From Longilinea arvoryzae (GTDB taxonomy: Bacteria; Chloroflexota; Anaerolineae; Anaerolineales; Anaerolineaceae), in NCBI RefSeq assembly GCF_001050235.1, contig NZ_DF967972.1, positions 2,108,107 to 2,172,106 on the forward strand: a stretch of DNA of 64,000 bases, in the 5' to 3' direction. Below are positions 51,380 to 59,727 of the stretch, piece by piece. Made by a program: the position numbers and the translations under genes. The notes below the pieces were generated by a model that saw only the letters and a program-made list of their open reading frames with translations, did no database searches and was not told the origin of the DNA. Every line of letters starts with the position of its first letter. Position 1 is the first letter of the stretch.

Positions 51380-52057
51380 ATGTGCGGACGTTTCACCCTG
51401 TTTTTGGCAGCCGATGACCTGCGTGAAGAACTGGAATTGAATGCGGTTCCGGTCGATTGGGCGCCGCGTTACAATGTGGCTCCGACCCAGCCCGTGCTGG
51501 CGGTTACGGACCCGACTGAGCGGGATGCGACCTGGATGCGCTGGGGGCTGGTGCCTTCCTGGGCCAAGGATCTTTCGATTGGCAACCGCATGATCAACGC
51601 GCGCGCCGAGACCCTGGCGGAAAAACCTTCCTTCCGGACGGCGTTTGCCCAGCGGCGCTGCCTGATACCGGCCAATGGATTTTACGAATGGCAAAAGAGC
51701 GGCACCGAAAAAGGGCCATCCCAGCCGTATTTCATCTCGCTGCGCGAGGGACGGGCGTTTGCCTTTGCCGGATTGTGGGAAGTGTGGCATTCACCCGAAG
51801 GCGAGGAGGTGAAGAGCTGCACCATTATCACCACCACGCCCAACGCGCGCATGGAGCAGATTCACGACCGTATGCCGGTGATCCTGACCGGCGAAAGAAT
51901 GTGGAACTGGTTGGGTTGGAACGACCCCAGGCAGCTCGCCGGATTACTGGCGCCCTACCCGGCCGAAGAAATGCAGGCCGTACGCGTCAGCCGCAAGGTG
52001 AACGATCCAAACCTGGATGTTCCGGACCTGGTGCAGCCCGGGAGTCATGAGTTTTGA
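51380..52057 (+). CDS. SRAP-family protein (YedK/HMCES), abasic-site shield
   Basis: A 225-residue SOS-response-associated peptidase-like protein. In the mature protein Cys2, exposed after Met removal, links covalently to abasic sites in single-stranded DNA. The conserved residues are visible: MCGRFTL at the start, PRYNVAPTQ (about residues 31-39), WGLVPSWAKD (about 56-65), NARAETL and a Glu in GFYEWQ (about 102-107), and the His of IHDRMPVIL (about 162). GGAGGAG six bases before the ATG fixes the start. Divergent from ftcD, and followed by tRNA-Glu. Confidence 0.94.
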   Translation: MCGRFTLFLAADDLREELELNAVPVDWAPRYNVAPTQPVLAVTDPTERDATWMRWGLVPSWAKDLSIGNRMINARAETLAEKPSFRTAFAQRRCLIPANGFYEWQKSGTEKGPSQPYFISLREGRAFAFAGLWEVWHSPEGEEVKSCTIITTTPNARMEQIHDRMPVILTGERMWNWLGWNDPRQLAGLLAPYPAEEMQAVRVSRKVNDPNLDVPDLVQPGSHEF

Positions 52058-52066
52058 CCAAAATCC

Positions 52067-52094
52067 TTGACGCTGGCGTCGCATCTGGTAAAAT
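52067..52094 (+). promoter_or_regulatory. Promoter of tRNA-Glu
   Basis: TTGACG (52067-52072), 16 bases and TAAAAT (52089-52094) end ten bases before the tRNA. Confidence 0.8.
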
Positions 52095-52104
52095 ACTTCT
52101 CGCC

Positions 52105-52179
52105 GCCCCCATGGTCTAGCGGTTAGGACACAGCCCTTTCAAGGCTATAACTCGAGTTCGAGTCTCGATGGGGGCACCA
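52105..52179 (+). tRNA. tRNA-Glu (anticodon UUC), CCA encoded
   Basis: Acceptor strands GCCCCCA/TGGGGGC, discriminator A and an encoded CCA frame the cloverleaf; the anticodon loop CTTTCAA gives TTC and the T-arm contains GTTCGAGTC. It differs from the other two tRNA genes in the window, which lack encoded CCA. Confidence 0.95.
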
Positions 52180-52183
52180 ATCT

Positions 52184-52203
52184 AGAACTGCGCAAGCAGT
52201 TCT
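52184..52203 (+). terminator. Hairpin after tRNA-Glu
   Basis: AGAACTGC-GCAA-GCAGTTCT is a perfect eight-pair stem with a GNRA-type loop; the following TATTGCGTT is a poor T-run, so it may be a processing or weak termination signal. Confidence 0.45.
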
Positions 52204-52261
52204 ATTGCGTTAAGAAGCCCTTTCATACCATCGAGGTACGTATGCTATAACTCGAGTTCGA
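52201..52261 (+). pseudogene. Decayed partial copy of tRNA-Glu with an 18-base insertion
   Basis: TCTA-TTGCGTTAAGA-AGCCCTTTCA (52201-52225) resembles the D-arm and anticodon region, and GCTATAACTCGAGTTCGA (52244-52261) is identical to 52144-52161 of the intact gene. Between them, just after position 37, TACCATCGAGGTACGTAT replaces two bases. Both acceptor strands are missing, so it cannot be a functional tRNA. Confidence 0.7.
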
Positions 52262-52330
52262 CCTGCGCCCGCAGTTGCGAGTTCGCTTTTAAAAAATTCA
52301 GATTTCCTGAAGATCAAACCCTCACCCCCA

Positions 52331-52645
52331 ACCCCTCTCCCTCCGAGGGAGAGGGGCACCAGGTCGATGCGAGAATGATTACAAATTCGGGTGAGGGTGC
52401 ACTCTGTGAATGAAACGTTTCTCATTTTCTGACCCCAACCCCTCTCCCTTCGAGGGAGAGGGGCTCCAGGCCGATGTGAGGATGATTACAAATTCGGGTG
52501 AGGGTGCACTCTGTGAATGAAACGTTTCGCATTTCCTGACCCCAACCCTTCTCCCTCCGAGGGAGAGGGGCTCCAGACCGATGCGAGAATGATTACAAAT
52601 TCGGGTGAGGGTGCACTCTGTGAATGAAACGTTTCTCATTTCCTG
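52331..52645. repeat. Three tandem copies of a 107-bp palindrome-bearing repeat
   Basis: Units begin at 52331, 52438 and 52545 (the last is about six bases short). Each holds the palindrome CCTCTCCCTC-C-GAGGGAGAGG, a spacer with GATTACAAATTCGGGTGAGGG and GTGAATGAAACGTTTC. The unit length is not a multiple of three and any reading frames shift between copies, so it is not coding. An outer pair CCCTCACCC (from 52318) and GGGTGAGGG (in the first unit) frames the inner palindrome. Confidence 0.92.
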
Positions 52646-52769
52646 GCGATTTGGCGGCTAATTGGCAGGGGCGCCGCGATCTTTTTTATTGGAGGCTTCG
52701 CGCGGATTATCCCTATTCCACGATTGCTGAAAGCATAGTATATTACCTCGCGCGAAGGAAAATGCAAAC

Positions 52770-54605
52770 ATGGCTTTGATCAGTCTGCAAGAGGTGAGCC
52801 TGGGATTTGGCGGGCCGCTTCTATTGGAAAACATCAATTTACAGGTAGAACAGGGCGAGAGAATCGGGCTGTTGGGACTCAACGGCGTGGGCAAATCGAC
52901 CCTGTTGAAAATGATTCACGGGGATCTGGAACCGGACAGCGGCAGCCTGGTGCGGCAGCAGAAACTGCGATCCGCCTATTTACCTCAAGAAGTGCCCCAG
53001 GATCTATCGGGCATGGTCTATGAGATCGTTGCTTCGGGGTTGAATGATCTGGCCGAACAGAATGAGGATGCCTGGCAGCAGCAGCTCCAGGTCGATCAGG
53101 TCATTTCACGCATGCAATTGGACCCGCAGGCGCGGTTTGAAATCCTATCCGCGGGGATGAAACGGCGGGTGCTGCTGGGGCGTGGGCTGGCGCGCAACCC
53201 CGATTTGCTTCTATTGGATGAACCGACCAATCACCTGGATATCGATTCGATCAACTGGTTGGAGGATTTCCTGGCGCACTGGGTGGGAACGCTGCTCTTC
53301 GTCACGCACGACCGGACTTTTCTGCAAAAAATGGCCTCGCGGATTGTCGAGCTGGACCGCGGACGGCTGTTCGATTGGAATTGTAACTATGCCACCTTCC
53401 TGCAGCGTAAAGAGGTCATGCTCAACGCCGAGACGGAGCAGAATCTCCTCTTCGACAAGAAACTGGCCCAGGAAGAACAGTGGATTCGGAGGGGAATCGA
53501 GGCCAGACGGACGCGCAACGAAGGCCGGGTGCGGGCTTTGAAGCGCCTGCGCGAAATTCGCCGGGAGCGACGTGAACAACCCGGAAAGGTGCGCATGCAG
53601 ATCCAGGAAGAACGCCGGTCTGGAAACCTGGTGATCGAAGCGGAGCACATCCGTTATGCCTATGAAGGGCGCGACATCCTGCGCGATTTTTCCACCACCA
53701 TTCGGCGCGGCGATAAAGTCGGGATCATCGGACCGAATGGGTCGGGGAAAACCACCCTGCTGCGGTTGCTGATGGGCGAGCTTGCCCCGCTGGCGGGCGA
53801 GGTCAACCTGGGAACCAACCTGGAGATCGCCTATTTCGACCAGCTGCGCGGGCAGTTGGATGAAAACCGTTCCGTGCTGGACAACGTTGGAGAGGGACGG
53901 GATACCATCGTCGTCAACGGTAAATCGCGCAATATCGTCGGATATCTGGAAGATTTCCTCTTTTCCCCGGATCGGGTTCATGCGCCGATCAGTGCATTGT
54001 CCGGCGGCGAGCGCAACCGACTGCTGCTGGCGCGCCTGTTTGCCCATCCGGCCAACCTGCTGGTCCTGGATGAACCGACCAACGATCTGGACATCGAAAC
54101 GTTGGAAATTTTGGAAGACCTGCTCCTGGCCTACAGCGGAACGCTCCTGCTGGTCAGTCACGATCGGGCCTTTCTGAATAACCTGGTGACCAGTACGATT
54201 TCTCTGGATGGCGCCGGCAACGCGAAAGAAACCGTCGGCGGTTACGATGACTGGCTGCGCCAGAGCCAGGAAGAAACCGTCCGACAAGCAGAGGAAAAGG
54301 TCAGAAAGACCCCCGCAGCCGCGAAAGCCGCCCCCCAATCGAACGCTGCCCGCCCGCAACGCCTGTCCTATAAGGAGCAGCGCGCTCTCGACAGTCTGAA
54401 ACAGGAGCTGGCCGACCTTCCGGGGCGCATCGAGGCATTGGAAGCGGAACAACACCGTCTGAGCGCCGCGATGGCCAATCCGGCTTTCTACCAACGCGAC
54501 AACGCCGAAATCACCCGGGATGTCGGCCGACTTCATGAATTGGAAGTGGAGTTGGCTCAAGTCTACCAACGCTGGGAGGATCTCGAGTCTGAGTTGGGGG
54601 AATAG
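52770..54605 (+). CDS. ABC-F family ATPase (Uup-like)
   Basis: A 611-residue soluble protein with two ATPase domains and no membrane helices. Domain 1 (about residues 1-250) has Walker A GLNGVGKST, signature LSAGMKRR and Walker B LLLLDEPTNHLD; domain 2 (about 295-510) has GPNGSGKTT, LSGGERNR and LLVLDEPTNDLD. The linker (about 220-290) is rich in Arg and Lys, and the C-terminal region (about 540-611) is coiled coil, as in Uup. ABC-F proteins act on ribosomes or, for Uup, in DNA-linked processes; an antibiotic-resistance role is not indicated. GAAGGAA lies upstream of the ATG, after a TATATT box near 52738-52743. Confidence 0.92.
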   Translation: MALISLQEVSLGFGGPLLLENINLQVEQGERIGLLGLNGVGKSTLLKMIHGDLEPDSGSLVRQQKLRSAYLPQEVPQDLSGMVYEIVASGLNDLAEQNEDAWQQQLQVDQVISRMQLDPQARFEILSAGMKRRVLLGRGLARNPDLLLLDEPTNHLDIDSINWLEDFLAHWVGTLLFVTHDRTFLQKMASRIVELDRGRLFDWNCNYATFLQRKEVMLNAETEQNLLFDKKLAQEEQWIRRGIEARRTRNEGRVRALKRLREIRRERREQPGKVRMQIQEERRSGNLVIEAEHIRYAYEGRDILRDFSTTIRRGDKVGIIGPNGSGKTTLLRLLMGELAPLAGEVNLGTNLEIAYFDQLRGQLDENRSVLDNVGEGRDTIVVNGKSRNIVGYLEDFLFSPDRVHAPISALSGGERNRLLLARLFAHPANLLVLDEPTNDLDIETLEILEDLLLAYSGTLLLVSHDRAFLNNLVTSTISLDGAGNAKETVGGYDDWLRQSQEETVRQAEEKVRKTPAAAKAAPQSNAARPQRLSYKEQRALDSLKQELADLPGRIEALEAEQHRLSAAMANPAFYQRDNAEITRDVGRLHELEVELAQVYQRWEDLESELGE

Positions 54606-54759
54606 GTGCTGCCAGAAGCTTGATCGATTCAGGCAGCGCGATCGTGATTTCACTTTATGACCGAATTATGACCCCGGGTGTGACCGAAGATACCCATGCG
54701 CAACTGCCTGGCTTGATAGAATTCGTACTGGAAATTGATCTTTACATTTGAGGGTAATA

Positions 54760-55626
54760 ATGGTTCAGAACAAAGTGGCCTTGATTTCGGACAGCACCTG
54801 CGATATTCCATGGGAGTGGCGCAACAAGTACGATATTGCGGTCGTTCCATTGAACATTATTTTCGGTGAGCAGCAGTACAAGGATGGCATCGAACTCACC
54901 GCCGACCAGTTTTACCAGATGCTGCCGGGCACGAAGTACTTTCCCAGCACGTCCCAACCCTCTCCCAACGATTTTCTGATGGCCTATCAGGCCGCGGCCA
55001 GGAAGGGTTACGAAGAGGCGCTGGTCATCACCATCAGTTCGGCCATGAGCGGCACCATCAACTCGGCCCGTGAAGCGGCAGCCGTGTCGCCGATTCCGGT
55101 GCGGGTCATGGATGGGAAGAACAATTCCATGGGATTGGGCTGGCAGGTGATCGCGGCAGCCCGCGCCCGCGAAGCCGGCGGCGATGGACCTGCCATGCTC
55201 AAAGTCGCCGAAAGAGTCCGAGATAACATGGTTTATTTCATATCCCTCGACACGCTCGAATTCATTGCCAAGGGCGGGCGGATCGGCAGCGCCACCAAAT
55301 TTCTGGAATCCATCATCAAGATCAAACCCTTGATTTCCGTCAATTCAAAGACCGGTTCGGTCGTCCCTTCCATTCCAGCGCATTCGCGCCACAATGCCAT
55401 CGAGGGGCTGTATAAAGAATTCTTCAACCACATCGATACTCACCTGCCGATGCACATCACCGTTTTACATAATTCAGCTCTCGAGGAAGCCCAGGCGCTG
55501 GCCGAGCGGGTGAAAGCGGAATATTCACCGGTGGAATTGTTCATCTCCACCACGTCACCGATTCTGGGAACGCATACCGGGCCGCGCGCCTTGGCTTTAT
55601 GCGGGTATGCGTTGGCCGATCAATAG
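54760..55626 (+). CDS. DegV-family fatty-acid-binding protein
   Basis: A 288-residue DegV/FakB-like protein. It begins VALISDSTCDIP (about residues 5-16), then VVPLNIIFGEQQYKDG, the lipid-head loop STSQPSPNDF (about 64-73), TISSAMSGTINSA (about 92-104) and DTLEFIAKGGRIG near residue 165. FakB proteins bind a fatty acid for phosphorylation by FakA, feeding membrane lipid synthesis; FakA is not in the window. The ATG at 54760 follows GAGGG; a GTG/ATG four codons earlier is less likely. It stands alone between the ABC-F and phn genes. Confidence 0.92.
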   Translation: MVQNKVALISDSTCDIPWEWRNKYDIAVVPLNIIFGEQQYKDGIELTADQFYQMLPGTKYFPSTSQPSPNDFLMAYQAAARKGYEEALVITISSAMSGTINSAREAAAVSPIPVRVMDGKNNSMGLGWQVIAAARAREAGGDGPAMLKVAERVRDNMVYFISLDTLEFIAKGGRIGSATKFLESIIKIKPLISVNSKTGSVVPSIPAHSRHNAIEGLYKEFFNHIDTHLPMHITVLHNSALEEAQALAERVKAEYSPVELFISTTSPILGTHTGPRALALCGYALADQ

Positions 55627-55716
55627 ATCCACCGTCGCCGGGAGACGTAACGCTAAAAAGGTAATAATTGGCGGCATAATCCCGAATAAAATCATCATTA
55701 ATGTGAGTATATATAC

Positions 55717-55744
55717 TTGTTAGTTAGTTATTTAACTATATAAT
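55717..55744 (+). promoter_or_regulatory. Promoter of the phnDCE-type operon
   Basis: TTGTTA (55717-55722), a 16-base spacer and consensus TATAAT (55739-55744) lie in an AT-rich block. No clear Pho box (CTGTCAT-type direct repeats) is visible. Confidence 0.65.
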
Positions 55745-55760
55745 CTTCCTGTATGTAGAC

Positions 55761-55782
55761 CGGACAGGAGATTGCCTGTCCG
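55761..55782 (+). promoter_or_regulatory. Hairpin at the 5' end of the phnD leader
   Basis: CGGACAGG-AGATTG-CCTGTCCG, a perfect eight-pair stem, would start about ten bases into the mRNA and has no T-run. It could stabilise the transcript or bind a regulator. Confidence 0.5.
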
Positions 55783-55812
55783 ACATCCATCTACCCTTTA
55801 CAGGAGGAAGCA

Positions 55813-56961
55813 ATGTCCAAGCGCTCGTTGTTCATCGTACTGGCGGTGATCCTCGTCGGATCGCTGCTGCTGACCGCCTGCGGAACTCCCGCTACTCAGG
55901 CGCCGGCAGCTACCGAAGCGCCAGCAGCCACGGAAGCCCCCCAACCCACTGAGGCTCCGACCGCCACGGAAGCCCCTCTACCTGCGGTAGGAACTCCGGA
56001 TCATCCGATCAAGGTCCTGTTCGTTCCGTCAGTCGATGCCAATGTTATTACCACCGGCGGTAAAGTGATGGCCGACGCCCTCAACCAGGCCACAGGCCTG
56101 ACCTTCGAAGTGAGCGTTCCCACATCCTACGCCGCCACCATCGAAGAAATGTGCGCTTCACCGACCGACACGATGGCTTTCATCCCCGGCCTTGGCTATG
56201 CTCTGGCCAGCCAGTTATGCGGCGTCGATGTTGCCTTCAAAGCTGTCCGCTATGACTTCCCTGTTTACTGGGCTGAGTTCATCGTCCCTCGCGATAGCGA
56301 TATCAAGACCCTCGATGATTTGAACGGCAAGAAGTGGGGTTACGGGGATGTCGGTTCCACCTCCGGCTATATGGTCCCGCTGGTCATGTTCAAGGATAAG
56401 GGCATCACCCCCGGTGAAGAAGTTCAGACCGGCGGTCATAATCAGACCGTGACGGCCGTCTACAACGGCGAAGTCGACTTCGGTACGGTTTTCTACAGCG
56501 TTCCTTTGAATCCCGATGGCAAAGTAGCCTTCACCTATCAGGATTACGTGGATGGCAAGGTTACCGACGCCATGTACGAAGTGCCCGCGGAAACCATTCC
56601 CAACTGCGCCCCGGATGCCGAAGGTAAAAAACTGATGTGCGATGGCTGGCGCGTTCTGGATGCCCGCGCCAATATCCGCGCCGAAGCCCCGGATGTAGTC
56701 CAGAAGGTTCGCATTCTGGCCATTTCCCCGGCCATCCCCAATGACACGATGGCTTTTGGCCCCGAATTCCCGGCTGATGTACGCGCAAAGATCGAGACCG
56801 CGCTGCTGGACTTCTCCAAGACGGAAGCCTGGTCGACCTCCATCGGCAGCTCCGATTTCTACGGTTGGACCGGCATTGAAACCGCAACCGACGCCGAATA
56901 CGATTTCGTTCGCCAGATGGTCGAAGCGACCGGCCTGACGCTCGAAGGGTTGGGCGAATAA
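55813..56961 (+). CDS. phnD: Phosphonate/phosphite-type ABC binding lipoprotein
   Basis: A 382-residue periplasmic-side binding protein of the PhnD/PtxB family. Lipobox LLLTACGT (about residues 18-25), an Ala-Thr-Pro-Glu linker (about 28-60) and the binding fold (about 65-370) follow. Family landmarks include LFVPSVDANV at its start, AFIPGLGYALA (about 120-130), GDVGSTSGYMVPL, the Gly-His motif TGGHNQTVTAVYNGEVDFG and VRILAISPAIPND near residue 300. GGAGGAAGC precedes the ATG. Ligand may be a phosphonate, phosphite or phosphate; the family does not distinguish them without tests. A hairpin follows. Confidence 0.9.
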   Translation: MSKRSLFIVLAVILVGSLLLTACGTPATQAPAATEAPAATEAPQPTEAPTATEAPLPAVGTPDHPIKVLFVPSVDANVITTGGKVMADALNQATGLTFEVSVPTSYAATIEEMCASPTDTMAFIPGLGYALASQLCGVDVAFKAVRYDFPVYWAEFIVPRDSDIKTLDDLNGKKWGYGDVGSTSGYMVPLVMFKDKGITPGEEVQTGGHNQTVTAVYNGEVDFGTVFYSVPLNPDGKVAFTYQDYVDGKVTDAMYEVPAETIPNCAPDAEGKKLMCDGWRVLDARANIRAEAPDVVQKVRILAISPAIPNDTMAFGPEFPADVRAKIETALLDFSKTEAWSTSIGSSDFYGWTGIETATDAEYDFVRQMVEATGLTLEGLGE

Positions 56962-56979
56962 TTAATCCGCTTTTACAGG

Positions 56980-57007
56980 ATCTGGGCAGGCCTTTCCCTG
57001 CCCAGAT
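56980..57007 (+). terminator. Intercistronic hairpin between phnD and phnC
   Basis: ATCTGGGCAGG-CCTTTC-CCTGCCCAGAT, a perfect 11-pair stem, is followed by TTATTATCC. The weak T-run suggests partial termination or protection of the phnD message. Confidence 0.7.
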
Positions 57008-57034
57008 TTATTATCCATTGGACACGTCCCAATC

Positions 57035-57790
57035 ATGCTAAAAATTCAAAACCTCACGAAAATTTACACCCCTGCCAATGTCCGGGCTCTGGATGAAGTC
57101 TCATTTGAGGTTCCAAGGGGACAATTCCTGGCCGTGATCGGCCTGAGCGGTTCGGGAAAATCCACGCTTTTACGCTGCATCAACCGATTGGTCGAACCAA
57201 CCTCCGGCCAAATCCTGCTGGATGATCAGGATGTTACCGCTGCAAACAATGAAGAGTTGCGGCGCATCCGGCGCAAGATTGGTATGGTGTTTCAGCATTT
57301 CAATCTTGTCCATCGTTCTTCCGTGATCACCAACGTTCTGGCCGGCCGTCTGGGCTATCTGAATCCAGCCTGGAGTCTCATCAACCGTTTTCCGCGGGCG
57401 GATATCGAAAATGCCAAAAGACAACTGGAACGCGTCGGCATCGGCGATAAGGCCTACCAACGGGCAGACAACCTGAGCGGCGGACAACAGCAGCGGGTGG
57501 GAATCGCGCGGGCTTTGATGCAGGATCCTGAACTCATTCTGGCGGACGAACCGGTTGCCAGTCTCGATCCGGTTCTGGCGCACAGTGCAATGCAGATTTT
57601 GCAAAAAATCAACCAGGAGGACGGTGTAACCGTACTTTGCAGCCTGCATTTCCTGGATCTTGTGCACCGATACGCAGATCGCGTCATCGCGTTGAATGCC
57701 GGTCGGATGGTTTTCGATGGTTTGCCTGGAGAAATCGACGACGCACGATTTAAAGAAATCTATGGCAAGGACGCGGAACGCGTTGGTTAA
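57035..57790 (+). CDS. phnC: Phosphonate-type ABC transporter ATPase
   Basis: A 251-residue ATPase for the PhnE-type permease encoded next. Motifs: Walker A GLSGSGKST (about residues 37-45), Q-loop VFQHFNLVHR, signature LSGGQQQR (about 150-157), Walker B LILADEPVASLDP and H-loop CSLHFLDL. The insertion VLAGRLGYLNPAWSL between Q-loop and signature is typical of PhnC. The ATG at 57035 has only a weak ribosome-binding site. It is 12 bases before phnE. Confidence 0.94.
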   Translation: MLKIQNLTKIYTPANVRALDEVSFEVPRGQFLAVIGLSGSGKSTLLRCINRLVEPTSGQILLDDQDVTAANNEELRRIRRKIGMVFQHFNLVHRSSVITNVLAGRLGYLNPAWSLINRFPRADIENAKRQLERVGIGDKAYQRADNLSGGQQQRVGIARALMQDPELILADEPVASLDPVLAHSAMQILQKINQEDGVTVLCSLHFLDLVHRYADRVIALNAGRMVFDGLPGEIDDARFKEIYGKDAERVG

Positions 57791-57801
57791 GGAGTTCAGG
57801 G

Positions 57802-59613
57802 ATGCCCAAAAAGCGTAGCTTCTTTAAATCGTTATTATTAGGCGTTTGTATCATCGTCGCCCTGGTCATTTATGCTTACGGCTTTCAGGTCACGAAGGTC
57901 AACCTGGATGAAACACGCGACCCGAAACGTCAAACCCAGTTGACGCGCATCATTCGCGCCTTGGCAAGGCCGGATGTCCTCGAATACGATAAAAAGGAAT
58001 TTACCGTATCATTGCCGGTCTATGTCCCATGCCCTGAGAGTGCCGCCGCCACCAACAGCCAACCCGAAGGTGCCTATCTGGTGATGACACCCGCTTGCGC
58101 CGACGCCGGTTCAGAGGTGATGATCGAGGGATTTAATTTTGCAGCCAATTCGACGGGCCCCTTGAATTTCGTGCCGCCCAGTGGCGTTTCGCTGCAAATG
58201 ACCACGATTCAAACGGACGCAAATGGCCACTTCAGCGTCACGGCCAAATTGCCCAAACGCCCGGACACCCAGGTCCAGGAAATTCGAGTCATCACCCGTC
58301 AGAATATCGGAACGCCGCATTTTAGTCAGAATGCAATCGATACCTGGGACAAGATCATCGAGACGGTTTTCATGGCGTTGTTGGCGACGACCCTGGGTAT
58401 TCTCATCGCGATTCCAGCCAGTTTTTTGGCCGCGCGCAATATCATGACGCCGATTACCAGCCCGTTCACAAGCGTGGCGCTGGCGATCCTTGTGCTGCCG
58501 GTCGGTTTGTACGGCGGCTGGCAGATTTCAACCTGGATGATGGACCTCAATCAGAGTTTGACGTCCAATATCTGGATCGATATTGCGTTCTTACTTCTGC
58601 TACCCTTGCTGATCTGGTACGGCATCCGCTGGGCGATTCCACCTGAAGAAGTCAGCAAACCGAAATTGGGCATGCGCATCGCCAGAATTGTCGCGATGGC
58701 CATACTGGCGATGGTTGGAATTCTCGTCCTGTATTTGCTCTCCAGCCTAGCCATTCGGATTGGGGATGCGCTGGTCAAGCCGTTGCAGGCGATGGGCTTT
58801 CTGGGAAAATTCGTGGCCAGCCTGGGAGATATCCTGAGCTTCAGCATCAGTGTCATCACGGCCCTGATCTGCGCCGGAATCCTGGGCAGCCTGGCCGGCA
58901 GGCTGGGCCAAGCGATCGTCGAACACACCTCCACCAAAGTCAATCGGGCGTTGAACCTTGCCCTGGGAGCTACCGCTGGAGCAACTTTCCTGGCTTTACT
59001 TGGCGCGGGTATCGATTGGCTGTACCAAATCGAGAATCCCACGTTCACCCTGCTGATTCCGGCAGTGGTGGGTGGAATTGGCGGATTGATCACGGCCATG
59101 GTTCTTTCGCGTAACGCGACCCTGCCGATCGGTTTCGTGATCTATTCGCTGACTCGAACGTTATTCAACGGGTTGCGTTCGATCGAATCGCTGGTGATGG
59201 TCATCGTATTTGCCGTTTGGGTGGGGATTGGTCCGTTCGCGGGCGTGCTCGCGCTGGCCTTGCATACCATCGCATCCAATGCCAAGCTGTATTCGGAACA
59301 GGTCGAAGCCATCATGGCCGGCCCATTGGAAGCGGTCACGGCCACCGGCGCCAATCGCATCCAGACCATCATCTACGCAGTGATCCCCCAGATCATCCCG
59401 CCGTACATTTCATACACCATGTACCGTTGGGATATCAATGTGCGTATGTCCACCATCATCGGTTTTGCGGGCGGCGGTGGTATTGGTTTCTTGCTGCAGC
59501 AGAATATCAATTTGCTCAACTACCGTGCGGCCAGCGCACAGATGCTCGCCATCGCCATTGTGGTCGCCAGCATGGATTATTTGAGTTCGAAGTTACGCGA
59601 AAAGGCGATTTAG
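57802..59613 (+). CDS. phnE: PhnE-type ABC permease with outside domain and large membrane insertion
   Basis: A 603-residue permease, more than twice the usual 260-290 of PhnE. Helix 1 (about residues 8-28) is followed by an outer domain (about 60-170) with PACADAGSEVMIEGFNF and TDANGHFSVTAKLP, which looks like an IPT/TIG or other Ig-like fold. The PhnE core begins at about 182 (TVFMALLATTLGILIAIPAS), is interrupted at about 216-447 by about five extra helices, and resumes with TRTLFNGLRSIESLVMV, the coupling motif GPLEAVTATGANRIQ and the family-typical GFAGGGGIGF. All parts are in one open frame. The insert looks like membrane-spanning sequence, not a second soluble domain. Confidence 0.9.
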   Translation: MPKKRSFFKSLLLGVCIIVALVIYAYGFQVTKVNLDETRDPKRQTQLTRIIRALARPDVLEYDKKEFTVSLPVYVPCPESAAATNSQPEGAYLVMTPACADAGSEVMIEGFNFAANSTGPLNFVPPSGVSLQMTTIQTDANGHFSVTAKLPKRPDTQVQEIRVITRQNIGTPHFSQNAIDTWDKIIETVFMALLATTLGILIAIPASFLAARNIMTPITSPFTSVALAILVLPVGLYGGWQISTWMMDLNQSLTSNIWIDIAFLLLLPLLIWYGIRWAIPPEEVSKPKLGMRIARIVAMAILAMVGILVLYLLSSLAIRIGDALVKPLQAMGFLGKFVASLGDILSFSISVITALICAGILGSLAGRLGQAIVEHTSTKVNRALNLALGATAGATFLALLGAGIDWLYQIENPTFTLLIPAVVGGIGGLITAMVLSRNATLPIGFVIYSLTRTLFNGLRSIESLVMVIVFAVWVGIGPFAGVLALALHTIASNAKLYSEQVEAIMAGPLEAVTATGANRIQTIIYAVIPQIIPPYISYTMYRWDINVRMSTIIGFAGGGGIGFLLQQNINLLNYRAASAQMLAIAIVVASMDYLSSKLREKAI

Positions 59614-59727
59614 ATCCTCAAAGCACCACGCCGATCCGCTGCGACCTGCGCGTTGAGATTTGCCGGGATTTCCAGTAAAGTGCCTGGATAATCGAAGCAA
59701 TACTCAACCTGCAGGTCGTTTGGGTGT

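Noticed and set aside
52210-52639. Short open frames in the 107-bp repeat that start with the same peptide
   Set aside because: They arise only because the repeat is copied; the frame shifts by two bases per unit and no ribosome-binding site is seen.
52331-52645. CRISPR array
   Set aside because: The repeats are 107 bases, directly adjoining, with no unique spacers and no cas genes.
55700-55745. Pho box upstream of phnD
   Set aside because: The AT-rich block has TAGTTA-type repeats but not the CTGTCAT-like direct repeats of PhoB sites.
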